A DNA stretch of 64,000 nt from Garcia nutans (taxonomy: Eukaryota > Streptophyta > Magnoliopsida > Malpighiales > Euphorbiaceae): positions 3,975,501-4,039,500 of the forward strand of contig CANTUV010000035.1 of NCBI GenBank assembly GCA_947685225.1. The letters are read 5' to 3'. Below, one piece after another: positions 25,601-37,662 of the stretch. Position numbers and translations under genes: made by a program. Position 1 is the first letter of the stretch. Every line of letters starts with the position of its first letter. Under the pieces are notes generated by a model. That model was not told the DNA's origin. It did not search any database and was given only the letters and a program-made list of their open reading frames with translations.

Positions 25601-25903
25601 GGAGAAAAAAAATGTTGAAAATAGCCAATCTGTACAATGCAGCTAGAGATTCCTACATAAATTACCTTATCTGCTACTATACACAATTATCAGATTATAT
25701 AGTTTCTCTACAGAATTAAGCAGGCAACAAAGCAAATTTAAAAAAAAATGAATTAAGCAGATAAATTCTACATGCATTTAAAGAAATTAAACATAATAGA
25801 ATTACAGAGAGAGAAAAAATAATTTCAAAAAAAGGAATACTGGAGAGTCCTTAGCAACCTCCGATCTGGAAACGGAAGCAGATTGCGAAGCCTTCGACGC
25901 CAT
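16687..25903 (-). CDS. CLF: Histone H3K27 methyltransferase CURLY LEAF (E(z) homologue), 17 exons
   Basis: Catalytic subunit of Polycomb repressive complex 2, which trimethylates histone H3 lysine 27 in the nucleus to silence developmental genes. Exons (minus): 25903-25841, 25215-25114, 25006-24681, 24197-24036, 23179-23095, 22857-22708, 22623-22576, 22485-22414, 22325-21607, 20685-20529, 20412-20189, 19981-19850, 18361-18271, 17443-17396, 17321-17193, 17098-17021, 16878-16687. Phases all fit and sum to 925 residues, close to Arabidopsis CLF. Landmarks: MASKASQSAS start; LPPYTTWIFLDR and NQRMTEDQSVVGRRRIYY; an acidic EEEIIDDEEEK stretch; FDNLFCRRCL and VFDCRLHGCSQD; a basic, Ser-rich linker with KRQKK; SANT-like KGVEIFGRNSCLIARN; the Cys-rich CXC domain (about 660-745, CCEKYCGCPKSCKNRFRGCH); and the SET domain (about 775-895) with FANHSPDPNCYAK and ELFYDYRY. 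The N-terminus and linker fit CLF better than SWINGER or MEDEA. One intron (after 17193) has a GC donor. No lesion was found. Confidence 0.95.
18685..19092. repeat. Diverged ~125-bp tandem repeat inside a CLF intron
   Basis: Two clear units (about 18838-18959 and 18960-19092) share AGATATGGAATTGC, GGTGATGACAAT and GAAAACTAATAATGATATCA. A third, more diverged unit lies before them (AAAATAGGG near 18724, then GGTATA and a GATGACGG phrase). They fill part of the ~1.5-kb intron between the exons at 18271-18361 and 19850-19981. No ORF of note results. Confidence 0.75.
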
Positions 25904-26008
25904 TGTGGGTGACGGGGAAGGTCCGAACCCGAATTGACAATGAGAATCCGGATCAGGATCCAATTCATGCAATAAGGAAAAAAAAGGAAAGATAAAAAAA
26001 GAAGAGGA

Positions 26009-26034
26009 TTTGGCGGGTCGGCTTGAAACCCTAA
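26009..26034. promoter_or_regulatory. E2F-like site and telobox upstream of CLF
   Basis: TTTGGCGGG at 26009-26017 matches the E2F-type consensus and AAACCCTAA at 26026-26034 is a telobox. Both lie 105-131 bp upstream of the CLF start codon (25903), in the proximal promoter or leader. E2F sites link genes to cell-cycle control. Teloboxes are found in promoters of dividing-cell genes and have been linked to PRC2 recruitment in Arabidopsis. The matches are seen; regulation is inferred. Confidence 0.5.
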
Positions 26035-26339
26035 AGTCACATCTTCTGTGTATATCTCAGAATTTGAGGAAGTTGCTTTTTAAAATTTTTTTAATTTAAT
26101 TTTCGGCCAAATGTATTTTTTTGTAATATAAAATATAAATTAAATTAAATGGTTGTTGAGAAAAAATAAAAAGATATAAATGGAGGGGGAAGCAAAGGTA
26201 TGACTTTAATTTTGAATTATATACTGTTGTGTCCGCTCTTTCGGTCTTTCCTTTGTTTGGACATTCGCATTCACATTCTATCGTCTGTGTTTTTCTTTTA
26301 TATGGCGTATAAGATTGTGCGTTCTCCAAAAATAATTTA

Positions 26340-26907
26340 AAAATAACAATATTTTAGAGAATTTTTCAGATAAATATTCTCTAATAAAATATTAATAAAT
26401 TTTAAACTCTATCATTTTTAATTAGATTTTTCTAAATAAAAATACTCTTAAAAATTTAAAAATCCGCCTTACATTTTTATAAACAATTTTTTTCTCTCTC
26501 TCATTTTCGAATTTCATCTTTTTCTTTCTGTTCTCCGTCGAAGCAAGAAATCCTTCATCACAGTAGACATATCTTCTTCACTATTTCTTCGTTGTTTCTT
26601 TTTATTTTTATCGTTTTAAAGTCAAAACTGCTATTTCTTCACAGTAGCTTTCTCGATCACCGTAGCCAATATTTCTTCGTTATTTCTTCATTGTTTATCA
26701 CTGCGATCTAAAAATATTTATCTTGTTTCTCTTTTGATCTCTCTTTTTCTAACTCACTGTGCTTATTTTAATTTCGAGAATAAAAATTTATTTGTAGAAT
26801 GTTTGGTGTTCGGTGAAATTTATAATTTTAATTAGTGACTTTCGCTTTACTGTTGTAGTGATATAAAAACTTCAGATGGAAGACCAAACTGTGCATGATC
26901 TGATATG
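26340..26907. other. Left flank of the foldback-like element, leader-like pyrimidine-rich stretch
   Basis: After an AT-rich part (26340-26480), 26490-26720 is pyrimidine-rich with TCTCTCTCTC and repeated 'atttcttc(g/a)' phrases, like a plant 5' leader. A short open frame starts at ATG 26877 (MEDQTVHDLIW) and runs directly into the repeat array. It could be the first exon of the decayed gene inside the element, with the array in its intron. This is inference only. Confidence 0.35.
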
Positions 26908-29900
26908 GTATGAGTTTGTATAATTAATATGAGTTTAATATGAGATAATATGAGTTTTGATATGAGTTTGTATGAGTTGGTGTGAGTTTGATGCGGGTTG
27001 TTATGAATTAGTATAATTGGTATGAGTTTGATATGAGTTTAATATGAGTTAGCATGAGTTGATATAAGTTTCAAATTAGTTGGTATTAGCTTGGTATGAG
27101 TTAGTATCAGTTTGATATGAGTTAGAATAAGATGATTTGAGTTTTAAATTAGTTGGTATGAGTTGATATGAGTTTGATATGAGTTGATATGAGTTTGGTA
27201 TAAGTTTGTCTTGAGTTGATATGAGATGCTATGAGTTGGTATTAGTTGATATGAGTTGGTATGATTTGATATGGGTTGGTATGAGTTGATATGAGTTTGA
27301 AATTAGTTGGTATGAGTTTATGTGAGTTGATAATAACTTGGTATGAGTTGACATGAGTTGGTATGAGTTGATATGAGTTTGAAATTAGTTGGTATGAGTT
27401 TGCTAAGAGTTGGTATGAGTTTATATGAATTGATAATAAGTTGGTATGAGTCTGATATGAGTTTGTATTATTGATATGAGTTAGAAATTAGTTGGTATGA
27501 GTTGGTATCAGTATGATATGGGTTACTAGGAGTTGTTATGAGTTGGTATGAGTCTGATATGAGTTTGTATTATTGATATGAGTTTTGATATTACTTGCCA
27601 TTACTTTAATTAGTATGAGTTTGGTATGAGTTAGTATGAGTTGATATGAATTAGAAATTAGTTGGTATGAGTTAGTATCAGTTTGATATGGGTTACTATG
27701 AATTGGTATAAGTATGATATGATTTTGTATTATTGATATGGGTTATTATGAGTTAGTTTAATTAGTATGAGTTAATATGAGTTAGAAATTAGTTGGTATA
27801 AGCTTGGTATGAGTTGGTATAAGTTTGATATGGGTTACTATGAGTTGGTATGAGTATGATATGATTTTGTATTATTGATATGAGTTTTGATATAAGTTGT
27901 TATGAGATGATATGAGTTGATAATAAGTTGGTATGAGTTGGTATAAGTTACTATCAGTTAGTATGAGTTGGTATAAATATGATATGAGTTTGTATTATTG
28001 ATATGAGTTTTAATATAAGTTGTTATGAGTTAGTTTAATTGGTATGAGTTTGATATGAGTTTAGTATGAGTTGGTATGACTTAGTAGGAGTTGATATAAG
28101 TTATAAATTAGTTGGATTGATCTTGATATGAGTTATTATGAGTTGGTATCAATTTGATATGGGTTACTATTAGCTATTATGAGTTGGTATGAGTCTAATA
28201 TGATTTTTTATTACTGATATGAGTTTTGATATGAGTTAGTTTAATTGGTATAATTTTGGTATGAGCTAGTATGAGTTGGTATGAGTTTGATATGAGTTGG
28301 TCTAAGTTGGTATGGGTTTGAAATTAGTTGGTATGAGTCTGCTAAGATTTGGTATGAGTTTATATGAGTTGATAATAAGTTGTATGAGTTGCTATCAGTT
28401 AGTATGAGTTGGTATAAGTCTGATATGAGTTGTTACGAGTAAGTTTAATTGGCATGAGTTTGATATGAGTTTGGTATGAGTTTATATGACTTAGTAGGAG
28501 TTGATATAAGTTAGAAATTAGTTGGTATGATCTTGGTATGAGTTGTTATGAGTTGATATCAGTTTGATATGGGTTACTATTAGCTGTTATGAGTTGGTAT
28601 AAGTCTGATATGATTTTGTATTACTGATATGAGTTTTGATATGAGTTGTTATGAGTTAATTTAATTGGTATGATTTTGGTTTGAGTTGGTATGAGTTTAA
28701 TATGAACTGGTCTGAGTTTGAAATTAGTTGGTATGAGTTTACTAAGATTTGGTACGAGTTTATTTGAGTTGGTAATAAGTTTGTATGAGTTAGTATGAGT
28801 TGCTATTAGTTAGTATGAGTTGGTATAAGTCTGATATGAGTTTGTATTATTGATATAAGTTTTTATGAGTTAGTTTAATTGGCACGAGTTTGATATGAGT
28901 TTAGTATGAGTTGGTATGACTTAGTAGGAGTTGATATAAGTTAGAAATTAGCTGGTATAATCTTGGTATGAGTTGTTATGTGTTTGTATCAATTTGATAT
29001 GTGTTAATATTAGTTGTTATGAGTTGGTATGAGTCTGATATGATTTTATATTACTGATATGAGTTTTGATATGAGTTGTTATGAGTTAGTTTAATTGGTA
29101 TGATTTTGGTATGAGTTGGTATGAGTTTGATATGAGTTGGTCTGAGTTTGAAATTAGTTTGTATGAGTTTGCTAAGATTTGGTATGATTTTATATGAGTT
29201 GATAATAAGTTGATATGAGTTGCTATCAGTTAGTATGAGTTGATATGAGTTTGTATTATTGATATGAGTTGTTATCCGTTAGTTTAATTGGTATGAGTTT
29301 GATATGAGTTTGGTATGAGTTGGTATGACTTAGTAGGAGTTGATATGAGTTAGAAATTAGTTGGTATGAGTTGTTATGAATTGGATATGGGTTACTATTA
29401 GCTGTTATGAGTTGGTATGAGTCTGATATGATTTTATATTACTAATATGAGTTTTGATATGAGTTGTTATGAGTTAGTTTAATTGGTATGATTTTGGTAT
29501 GAGTTGATATGAGTTGGATATGAGCTGGTCTAAGTTTGAAATTAGTTGGTATAAGTTTGCTAAGATTTGGTATGAGTTTATATGAGTTGATAATAAGTTG
29601 GTATGAGTTGGTATGAGTTGTTATCAGTTAATATGAGTTGGTATAAGTCTGATGTGAGTTTGTATTATTGATATGAGTTTTGATATGAGTTGTTATGAGT
29701 TAGTTTAATTGATATGAGTTTTGTATGAGTTGGTATGACTTAGTAGGAGTTGATATGAGTTAGAAATTAGTTGGTATGATTTTGGTATTAGTTAGTATCA
29801 GTTTGATATAGGTTACTATTAGTTGTTATGAGTTGGTATGAGTTTGATATGATTTTGTATTACTGATATGAGTTTTGATATGAGTTGTTATGAGTTAGTT

Positions 29901-30555
29901 TAATTAGTATGATTTTGGTATGAGTTGGTATGGGTTTGATATGAGCTAGTCTGAGTTTAAAATTAGTTGGTATGAGTTTGCTAAGATTTGGTATGAGTTT
30001 ATATGAGTTGATAATAAGTTGGTATGAGTTGCTATCAGTTAGTATAAGTTGGTGTAAGTCTGATATGAGTTTGTATTATTGATATGAGTTTTGATATAAG
30101 TTGTTATGAGTTAGTTTAATTGGTATGAGTTTGATATGAGTTTGGTATGGGTTGATATGACTTAGTATGAGTTAATATGAGTTAAAAATTAGTTGGTATG
30201 ATCTTGGTATGAGTTGGTATCAGTTTGATATGGTTTACTATTAGTTGTTATAAGTTGGTATGAGTTTGATATGATTTTGTATTATTGATATGAGTTTTGA
30301 TATAAGTTATTATAAGTTAGTTTAATTGGTATAAATTTGGTATAAGTTGGATATGAGCTAGTTTAATTGGTATGAGTTTGATATGAGTTAGTATGAGTTG
30401 ATATGAGTTAGTATGAGTTTGTCTTGAGTTGGTATGAGTTGATATAAATTTGAAATTAGTTGGTATGAGTTTATATGAATTGATAATAAGTTGGTATGAG
30501 TTTGAAATTAGTTAGTTTGAGTTGGTATGAAATACTATGAGTTGAGATGTGTATG
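26908..30555. repeat. Left array: TATGAGTTGG minisatellite with ~400-bp higher-order repeat
   Basis: About 3.6 kb consists almost only of 9-12-bp words of the form (T/G)ATATGAGTT(T/G)G with point variants. From about 28 kb onward the variants recur as a block. GCTAAGATTTGG-like landmarks are at 28341, 28741, 29171, 29559 and 29980 (spacings 400, 430, 388, 421). TTAGTAGGAGTTGATA landmarks repeat with similar spacing. The array thus has a higher-order unit of about 400 bp in at least four to five copies, plus a less ordered left part. It has no plausible coding content. Confidence 0.9.
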
Positions 30556-30615
30556 ATTTTGTGATGAGGTGTTTTAATGTTGACTTTGTTATGAAAAATC
30601 AAGCAAGAAAAATAG

Positions 30616-32290
30616 CAACGGGTCCCATCTTCTCAAAGTGAGCAATCTCCCTTATGCGGGGACAAGCCCACAACACTCCATGGAAGTCCAGGTATAATGT
30701 CGTCAACTTCTTCTAAAGGCTGGAGGATAAAAAGAAGAATGCCTTCTGAACCAGGTGTGGCTCCTAAGGCAAAGAAGGTAAGATTCGATGTATTTTTTTT
30801 AGTAACGACATGCCAATTTATGAGAAAAAAGTGGGAGGTAAACATAGTATTAAAGAACGCATCAGAGTAAGTAATTATAAAAAATACACTACTTCAGACA
30901 ACTTTATTTGAAACTGGAACCTGTCAATGATTGAGTAGATAATCAATATAATATATACCAGAATATTGATTATATCATCCTTCCAAGTAATTGGAGGTAC
31001 CACCAGGTTAACAGGGCAGACTGTGGATTGCAAACAATTCAGTTGATAAAGAATATAATTAGTTCTAATAAAGAAAAGATTTGTTTGATTTACAATGTGT
31101 GACTCATTGTGATTTAGGATGCTATTATGTTCAATCTCATATCAAACTTATTGATAACACTCTTTTATTATTTTGGTGTAGATGGAGGCCTTTGAACGAT
31201 ACAATGTCAGCCACCTGCTTGGGCTTGATGAAGAAAATTTTGATCACTGATCTGAGCTTTTTCATTGGCTTTTCATACAACAAATTTCAAATAAAAATAA
31301 AAATGAGCTTTCATTTAATTTTGGAAAGTCAATCTTGAAGTTTGAAATTATTGAGTATTATTTAATAACGGGGCTGAAATACAGTGGCGTGAAAAATCTA
31401 GTTAGGGAGACTAAACTCTTAGTTCATCGCTATGGTGGATGGACATAAGAGAGATTGTATGATGAATTTAAAAAATGCCCCGAGGCTAAGCTGCGAATTT
31501 AATTAGGAGTTGTTTGCTTGGTTGAAATGTTGATTTTGAGAAAGGCTAAGCATACAAAGGTTGATCCTAAAATATTAGCTCTTGTAGACAATATTGAGGT
31601 ATTCAACAACATCGCATGGGGATTTGTGAGCTGAAAATTTCTACATTCGAAGTTGAAAGAATCCGAAGAAAAATTGAAGAGCAGAGTGGTGGGCATCTAT
31701 TCTATAATTGGTTTTTCTGATGTCATAACTATATTTGGACTAGAGGTAATTCCAAATTTACAAGAGCTATGGGTGAGGAGGTGCAAAAATGGGTTTCCAC
31801 AATAGATGAACTGAAAGCAAAATATCTATATCCACAAATCTGTTTGAAGTTATCCCAGCAGGTATTTTACTTGATATGAGCTTTTTTTTTGTATTTTTTA
31901 GTAGAAATGCTTTTATATTTTTAACACATATTGAATCAATATGTTAATGTATAGGAGCTAACTACCATGGAAATGAAAATAATAAATCTTGATGCTGATT
32001 CTCCAAATCTATAAAAAATTTACCGAAAAGAAATCCATATACAGTCGAAAGAGGAAAAAATTATTGATCCTGAGGTATTTATTGTATCTCCTTCTGTTTA
32101 TGAAATCATAATACTTATCAATTGAGTAAATGGTTTGGCTTTATAATTACTATATAATTTTTCAAAAAACTTGAGTTGATAGAAAATGGGTCAGTGACAC
32201 TGTAGAAAAAACGTTCAAAATATTTGAAGGCAAAAGGAAAAGGAGTCACGATCTGAGTATCATGCATAAAAAAAATGCATGTGGATGTAG
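30616..32290 (+). pseudogene. Decayed DUF1985-like transposon-borne gene
   Basis: Exon-like segments are 30616-30777 (Ser-rich start, then a basic PSEPGVAPKAKK end, GT donor), 31182-31861 and a piece from about 31955 to 32073. A further piece lies near 32187-32270 (KWVSDTVEKTFK). The first junction is phase 0 on both sides. The 31182 segment reads MEAFERYNVSHLLGLDEENFDH, then FNFGKSILKFEIIEYYLITG, LRKAKHTKVDPKILALVDNI, EVFNNIAWGFVS and FSDVITIFGLEVIPNL. This matches the DUF1985 pattern (EYxLITGL, LVDxxExFNxxxWG, GFxxxxxxxxxEVIPxL) as I remember it. In-frame stops are at 31248, 31446, 31500 and 31632. A frame change near 31760 recovers DELKAKYLYPQICLKL. No Ulp1 protease part with its catalytic triad was found. 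DUF1985 domains usually occur with Ulp1-like peptidases on Mutator-like elements. Confidence 0.65.
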
Positions 32291-32394
32291 ATATGTTATA
32301 CTAATATTGTCAATAGCGTAAGTTGTATATATTAAAAATATTATTCTCATTTATTTTGTTCATAATAAGATATAAGCAATTAGTAATTTATATG

Positions 32395-35095
32395 AGATTT
32401 TATACACTCATACCAAACTCATATCAACTTATATCAATAAAAATACACTCATACCGAAGTTATATCAACTCATATCAATAAAAATACACTCATACCGAAG
32501 TTATACTAACTCATATCAATAAAAATACACTCATACCAAACTCATATTAATAAAAAAAAATACTTATACCGAACTTATACCAACTTATATCAATAAAAAT
32601 ATACTCATACCAACTTATATCAATAAAAATACCCTCATACCCAACTCATACCAACTCATATCAATAAAAATACACTCGTAACAAACTTATATCAATAAAA
32701 ATATACTCATATCAAACTTATACCAACTCATATCAATAATTTTATACTCATACCAAAGTCATACTAACTCATATCAACAATTTACATTCATACCAAACTC
32801 ATACCAACTCATATCAATAAAAATGCACTCACACCAACTCATATCAATAATTTTATACTTATACCAAGCTCATACCAACTTATATCAATAAAAATACACT
32901 CATACCAACTCATATCAATAAAAATATGCTCATACCGAATTCATACCAACTCATATCAATAAAAATATACTCATACCAAACTCATATTAACTCATATCAA
33001 TAAAAATATACTTATACTGAAATTCATAGCAACTCATATCAATAAAAATATATTCATACCAAACTCATATCAATAAAAATACGCTCATACCAAACTCATC
33101 CCAACTCATGAATAATTTTATACTTATAGCAAAGTCATACTAACCCATATCAATAATTTTACACTCATACCAAACTCATACCAACTCATATTAATAAAAA
33201 TACACTCATACTAATATCATACCAACTCATATCAATAAAAATACACTCATATCAACTCATGTCAATAAAAATACACTCATACCAAAATCATACCAACTCA
33301 TATCAATAAAAATATACTCATACCAACTCATACCAATAAAAATACCCTCATACCAACTCATATTCATAATTTTATATTCATACTAAAGTCATACTAACCC
33401 ATATCAATAATTTTACACTCATACCAAACTCATATCAATAAAAATACACTCATACCTAACTCATACCAACTCATATCAATAAAAATACACTAATACCGAA
33501 GTCATACCAACTCATATCAATAAAAATATGCTTATACTAAATTCATACTAACTCATATCAATAATTTTATACTCATACCAAAGTCATATTAACCCATATC
33601 AACAATTATACACTCATACCAAACTCATATCAATAAAAATACATTCATACCGAAGCCAAACCAACTCATATCAATAAAAATATACTCATATCAAACTCAT
33701 ACCAACTCATATCAATAAAAAATACACTCATACTGAACTTATATCAACCCATATCAATTAAAATACACTCATACCAAACTCATACCAACTCATACCAATA
33801 AAAATATACTCATACCGAAGTCATACAAACTCGTATCAATAAAAATACACTCATACCAAACCCATACCAACTCATATCAATAAAAGTATACTCATCCCGA
33901 AGTCATATCAACTCATATCAATAATTTTATACTCATACCAAAGTCATACTAACCCATATCAACAATTTTACAATCAAACCAAACTCATACCAACTCATAT
34001 TAATAAAAATACACTCATACCTAACTCATACCAACTCATATCAATAAAAATACGCTCATACCAACACATATCAATAAAAATATACTCATACTAAAGTCAT
34101 ATCAACTCATATCATACACTCGTACCAACTCATATCAACAATTTTATACTCATACCAGAGTCATATTAACCCATATTAATAATTTTACACTCATACTAAA
34201 CTCATATCAAACTCATACCAACTCATATCAATAAAAATACACTCATACTAAAGTCATACCAACTCAAATCAATAAAAATACAGTTATACCAAACTCATAC
34301 CAACACATATCAATAAAAATATAATCATACCAAACTCATACCAACTCATATCAATAAAAATACACTCATACCAAACTCATACCAACTCGTATCAGTAATT
34401 TTATACTTATACCAAAGTCATATTAACTCATATCAATAATTTTACACTCATACCAAAGTCATATTAACTCATATCAATAAAAATACAATCATACCAAACT
34501 CATACCAGCTCATATAAATAATTTTATACTTATACCAAAGTTATATTAACCCATATCAACAATTGTACACTCATACCAAAGTCATAACAACTCATATAAA
34601 TAAAAATACACTCATGCTAAACTCATACCAACTCATATCAATAATTTTATACTCATATCAATATTTTTACACTCATGCCAAAGTTATACCAACTCATACC
34701 AATAAAAATACACTCATACCAAACTCATACCAACTCATATCAAAAAAAATACACTCATACTGAAATCATACAAACTCATATTAATAAAAATACACTCATA
34801 TCGAAGTCATACCAACTCATATCAATAAAAATACACTCATACCGAAGTCATACCAACTCATATCAATAAAAACATACTCATACCAAACTCATACTAAATC
34901 ATATCAATAAAGATACACTCATACCAAACTCATACCAACTCATATCAATAAAAATATACTCATACCAAACTCATATCAACTCATATCAATAAAAATATAC
35001 TTATACCAAAGTCGTACCAACTCATGTAAATAAAAATACAGTCATACCAATCTCATACAACTCATATCAATAAAAATAATCTCGTATCAATAACA
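32395..35095. repeat. Right array: ~42-bp repeat in inverted orientation to the left array
   Basis: About 2.7 kb is built from units of about 40-45 bp: ATATCAATAAAAATACACTC followed by ATACCAAACTCATACCAACTC. A variant has AATTTTATACTC in place of AAAAATACACTC. Its reverse complement contains the TATGAGTTGG words of the left array. Around 60 diverged units are present, and short open frames rich in T, H, I, N, S and Y are by-products of the repeat. The simpler unit shows that this arm expanded separately from the left one. Confidence 0.9.
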
Positions 35096-37660
35096 TAATA
35101 CATAAAATTAAAAAAAAATTTCCATAACCATCTGAATCTGTAATTATTTATCAACTTCTACTAAAATCTGGATCATTTTGCATAAAATCAACATTGCAAA
35201 TAATACATTAATTGAACAAATAATCCTTGCATGTTGAGATGAATATTATTTCTATTTATTATCCGTCGATGCTCCTGATGAACTGTGCAACATGAAAATA
35301 TTTTTCTCGTTAATTTTTAATTTCAATTCAAGTGAATGAATTAATTCATGCATTTGTTAGCAAGAATTTGGATTTATCGTGGGGTACATAGCCACAAATT
35401 TAAATGGAAACTATATATATTAAAAATGTTTTTAAAAAGACTTGGATAATAGAATTCAAAATGTCCAGTGCACACATAGAAAGGAAAGTGTTTATTTAAT
35501 TTATAGATCATTTTTTATTTTTTATTTTAAATAAATTATACTTTAAAAAATAAAAGTTAAATTAATGAATCATATGAGCAATGCTATCGTGTTTGTAAAA
35601 ATAAAATATTGATTCAACTTACAGTACTTATAGTTAATGTTTTAATTGCGACTTTAGTACATTGAAGACGTACATAGCCCGCATAATTTAAAAACCTTAG
35701 AAAAAAAATAAAATTAAATTCAAAAATAAGTGTTGAAAATTTAAGAACTGAAATTTAAGTATTAATTAATACTTAAATTGAAATGTTAAAACAAAATTAA
35801 AAATTAAGTATTGATTGAAATATTAAACAAAATTTAAAATTAAGCATTAAAAAGTTAAGAATTGAAATTTAAGTATTAATTAATAAAAATGATTATTCAA
35901 ATTATAAAAATTATTTTGAAAGTTTAATAATTTATTATATTTAACATAAATTTTGAGTGTAATGTAAACATTTTGAATAAATTTTAATTCAATTGAAATT
36001 TTAAGATAAATATCAATAACAATTTAAATCTGAAAAATTTATTTTAAGTGTTGAATTGTATAGTTAAATGTTTTGGCTATTAGGGATGGTATATATAAGT
36101 TGACCTAAAGGCTTTTCCCTTCCGAGAGAAGTTCTCTCGTTTCCTTAGCGGTCCTTTCTTTCCTTTTCTTTGAATTTAGTTGGTCCTTTCTTTCCTTTTC
36201 TTTGAATTTAGTTTTAGAAGGCCAACAACAGTCCTAAATCTCTCTGTCTCTTCAATTTTTGTAGCTTTTCTTTGTTTTCTACGTCTATATTTGTCTTATT
36301 TACTAGATCTAGCATTTAAAAACTCTTTTTACTCTCCACTCGCATGGAAGATTGGCATATTTTTAAAGATCTGGCAGCTTGGACATGATATCATTATAAA
36401 GCTCCATAAAAACTTCCCAGCATAGCCTGTCTGTCTTTCATAGTGTTTGGAGTTTGTTTTTCCTTCTCAACAAGGATTTGATGTTCCCATTGCTAAAAGG
36501 ACAAGAAAGGTTGAAGACTGCTTCCTTTCAAGGCTGAAGACTATATATTTGTTTATATCAACTAATTTACTTTTCATATCTAGCCTACTTTATATTTGGG
36601 AGGTTTGCTTTAATTGTCATGGGGTAGTTAAATTGTAGATTGTTATACTTCTACAATTCATTTTCTTATGTCTTAAATGGTCTCTTAATTCATTGGAAAG
36701 GCTCTTGTGTATCTTGTTTTTCTCATAATAAATGACATTATATATTTCTGATAAAAAAAATATTTAGGCTATTGTCTACTTATGTAAAATATTTTTTATT
36801 TTCCTTTTTTAGCTTTTCTAGCTTTTCTAGCTTTTTTTAATTTTCATTTTTAAATTAAAAATAATTTATTTGTAGTCCTAAATGAAGGAATTTCAAATAA
36901 ATATTTAAAACAAAATATATTTGATTTTTCAAGAAAAATTTTATTTTAACATTAGAAAATCCTCTTATTACATCTTCATTTTAATTGCCACCAACCTCAA
37001 TTAACATTGTATAGCAAGAAAGGGGTAAGTTTCAATTTTGTTCACTTTAATGTTTCTTTGTATTCTAAATTATTATTTTTTTATTTCTTTTACTATAGCA
37101 AATAGTTGATGGGTTTTAATTTCTTATATATAATTATTGTGAAAGACAAGAGTGTTACTTTAACTTTATCATAGTTTGCTTTTTTAATCTAATATTATAA
37201 ATAATACATATCACAATTACTTCAATGGAGAGAAGTTTCTCAAAATTAAAGCTTCTTATGATCAATTATTTCAAAAAAAGATGAAATGGATTGACCTAAT
37301 AAATTTTGCATCTCAAAATGCAAAAAGAGAAAAAAGAAAGAAAGATAAATTGACTATTTGGATGCACTAACTGCTTTCATAATGACTAAAAAATGAAGTA
37401 AACAAGAATCTCAAATCTCCATATAACATAATATTTATTCTCAAGATATTTTTTTTAAAGAGCATGGTATTTTAATTATTATAGTTATATTTTTATGTTT
37501 CTTTTAACTTGATTCACCTTTTTTTAACGTTTACATAGATTATGTAATTTAGTTATTTAAATAAAAAATTGACTGAAAAAAGGATTCAATTATAATTTTA
37601 TTGTACTAATTCAATTAAAGTTTGCACTGCCTTAATTATTATTAAAAGGTAAATTAAACG
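35096..37660. other. Gene-poor stretch right of the arrays
   Basis: AT-rich DNA. At 36060-36740 there is a leader-like segment (GGTATATATAAG near 36091, then CT-rich sequence, ending in AATAAATGACATTATATATT near 36728 and an A-run). It resembles a transcribed unit or a short retroposon, but the small ORFs in it (36180-36425, 36447-36638) match nothing I recognise. A 32-bp tandem duplication lies within it. Confidence 0.45.
36150..36213. repeat. 32-bp tandem duplication
   Basis: GGTCCTTTCTTTCCTTTTCT plus the following TTGAATTTAG(T)T is repeated directly at about 36150 and 36182. The two copies are essentially identical, indicating a recent event. Confidence 0.85.
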
Positions 37661-37662
37661 TA

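Larger units (their letters stand above)
26877..35095. mobile_element. Foldback-type composite element: two inverted repeat arrays around a decayed DUF1985-like gene
   Basis: A left array of TATGAGTTGG-type repeats (about 26908-30555) and a right array of the reverse-complement type (about 32395-35095) face each other across ~1.85 kb holding a broken gene. Read on the same strand, the arms share phrases such as TATTGATATGAGTTGGTATG. The 9-mer TTCAGATGG lies just outside both arrays in mirrored orientation (about 26872 and 35131), which may mark the original arm ends. Long arms of tandem repeats are typical of foldback elements such as Arabidopsis FARE, and DUF1985 genes travel on Mutator-like elements with Ulp1 genes (from memory). 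No outer terminal repeat or target duplication was found, so the true limits are unknown. Confidence 0.6.

Noticed and set aside
16687..25903. Assignment of the methyltransferase to SWINGER or MEDEA instead of CLF
   Set aside because: The MASKAS-type N-terminus, KRQKDALGMHSGFD segment, linker and total length fit CLF better from memory; a tree would settle it.
34563..34869. Overlapping open frames rich in T, H, I, N, S and Y inside the right array
   Set aside because: They are direct translations of the tandem repeat, occur in more than one frame and have no family features.
26908..35095. Repeat arrays as a possible CRISPR
   Set aside because: Units are contiguous and diverged with no unique spacers, and the DNA is a plant nuclear genome.
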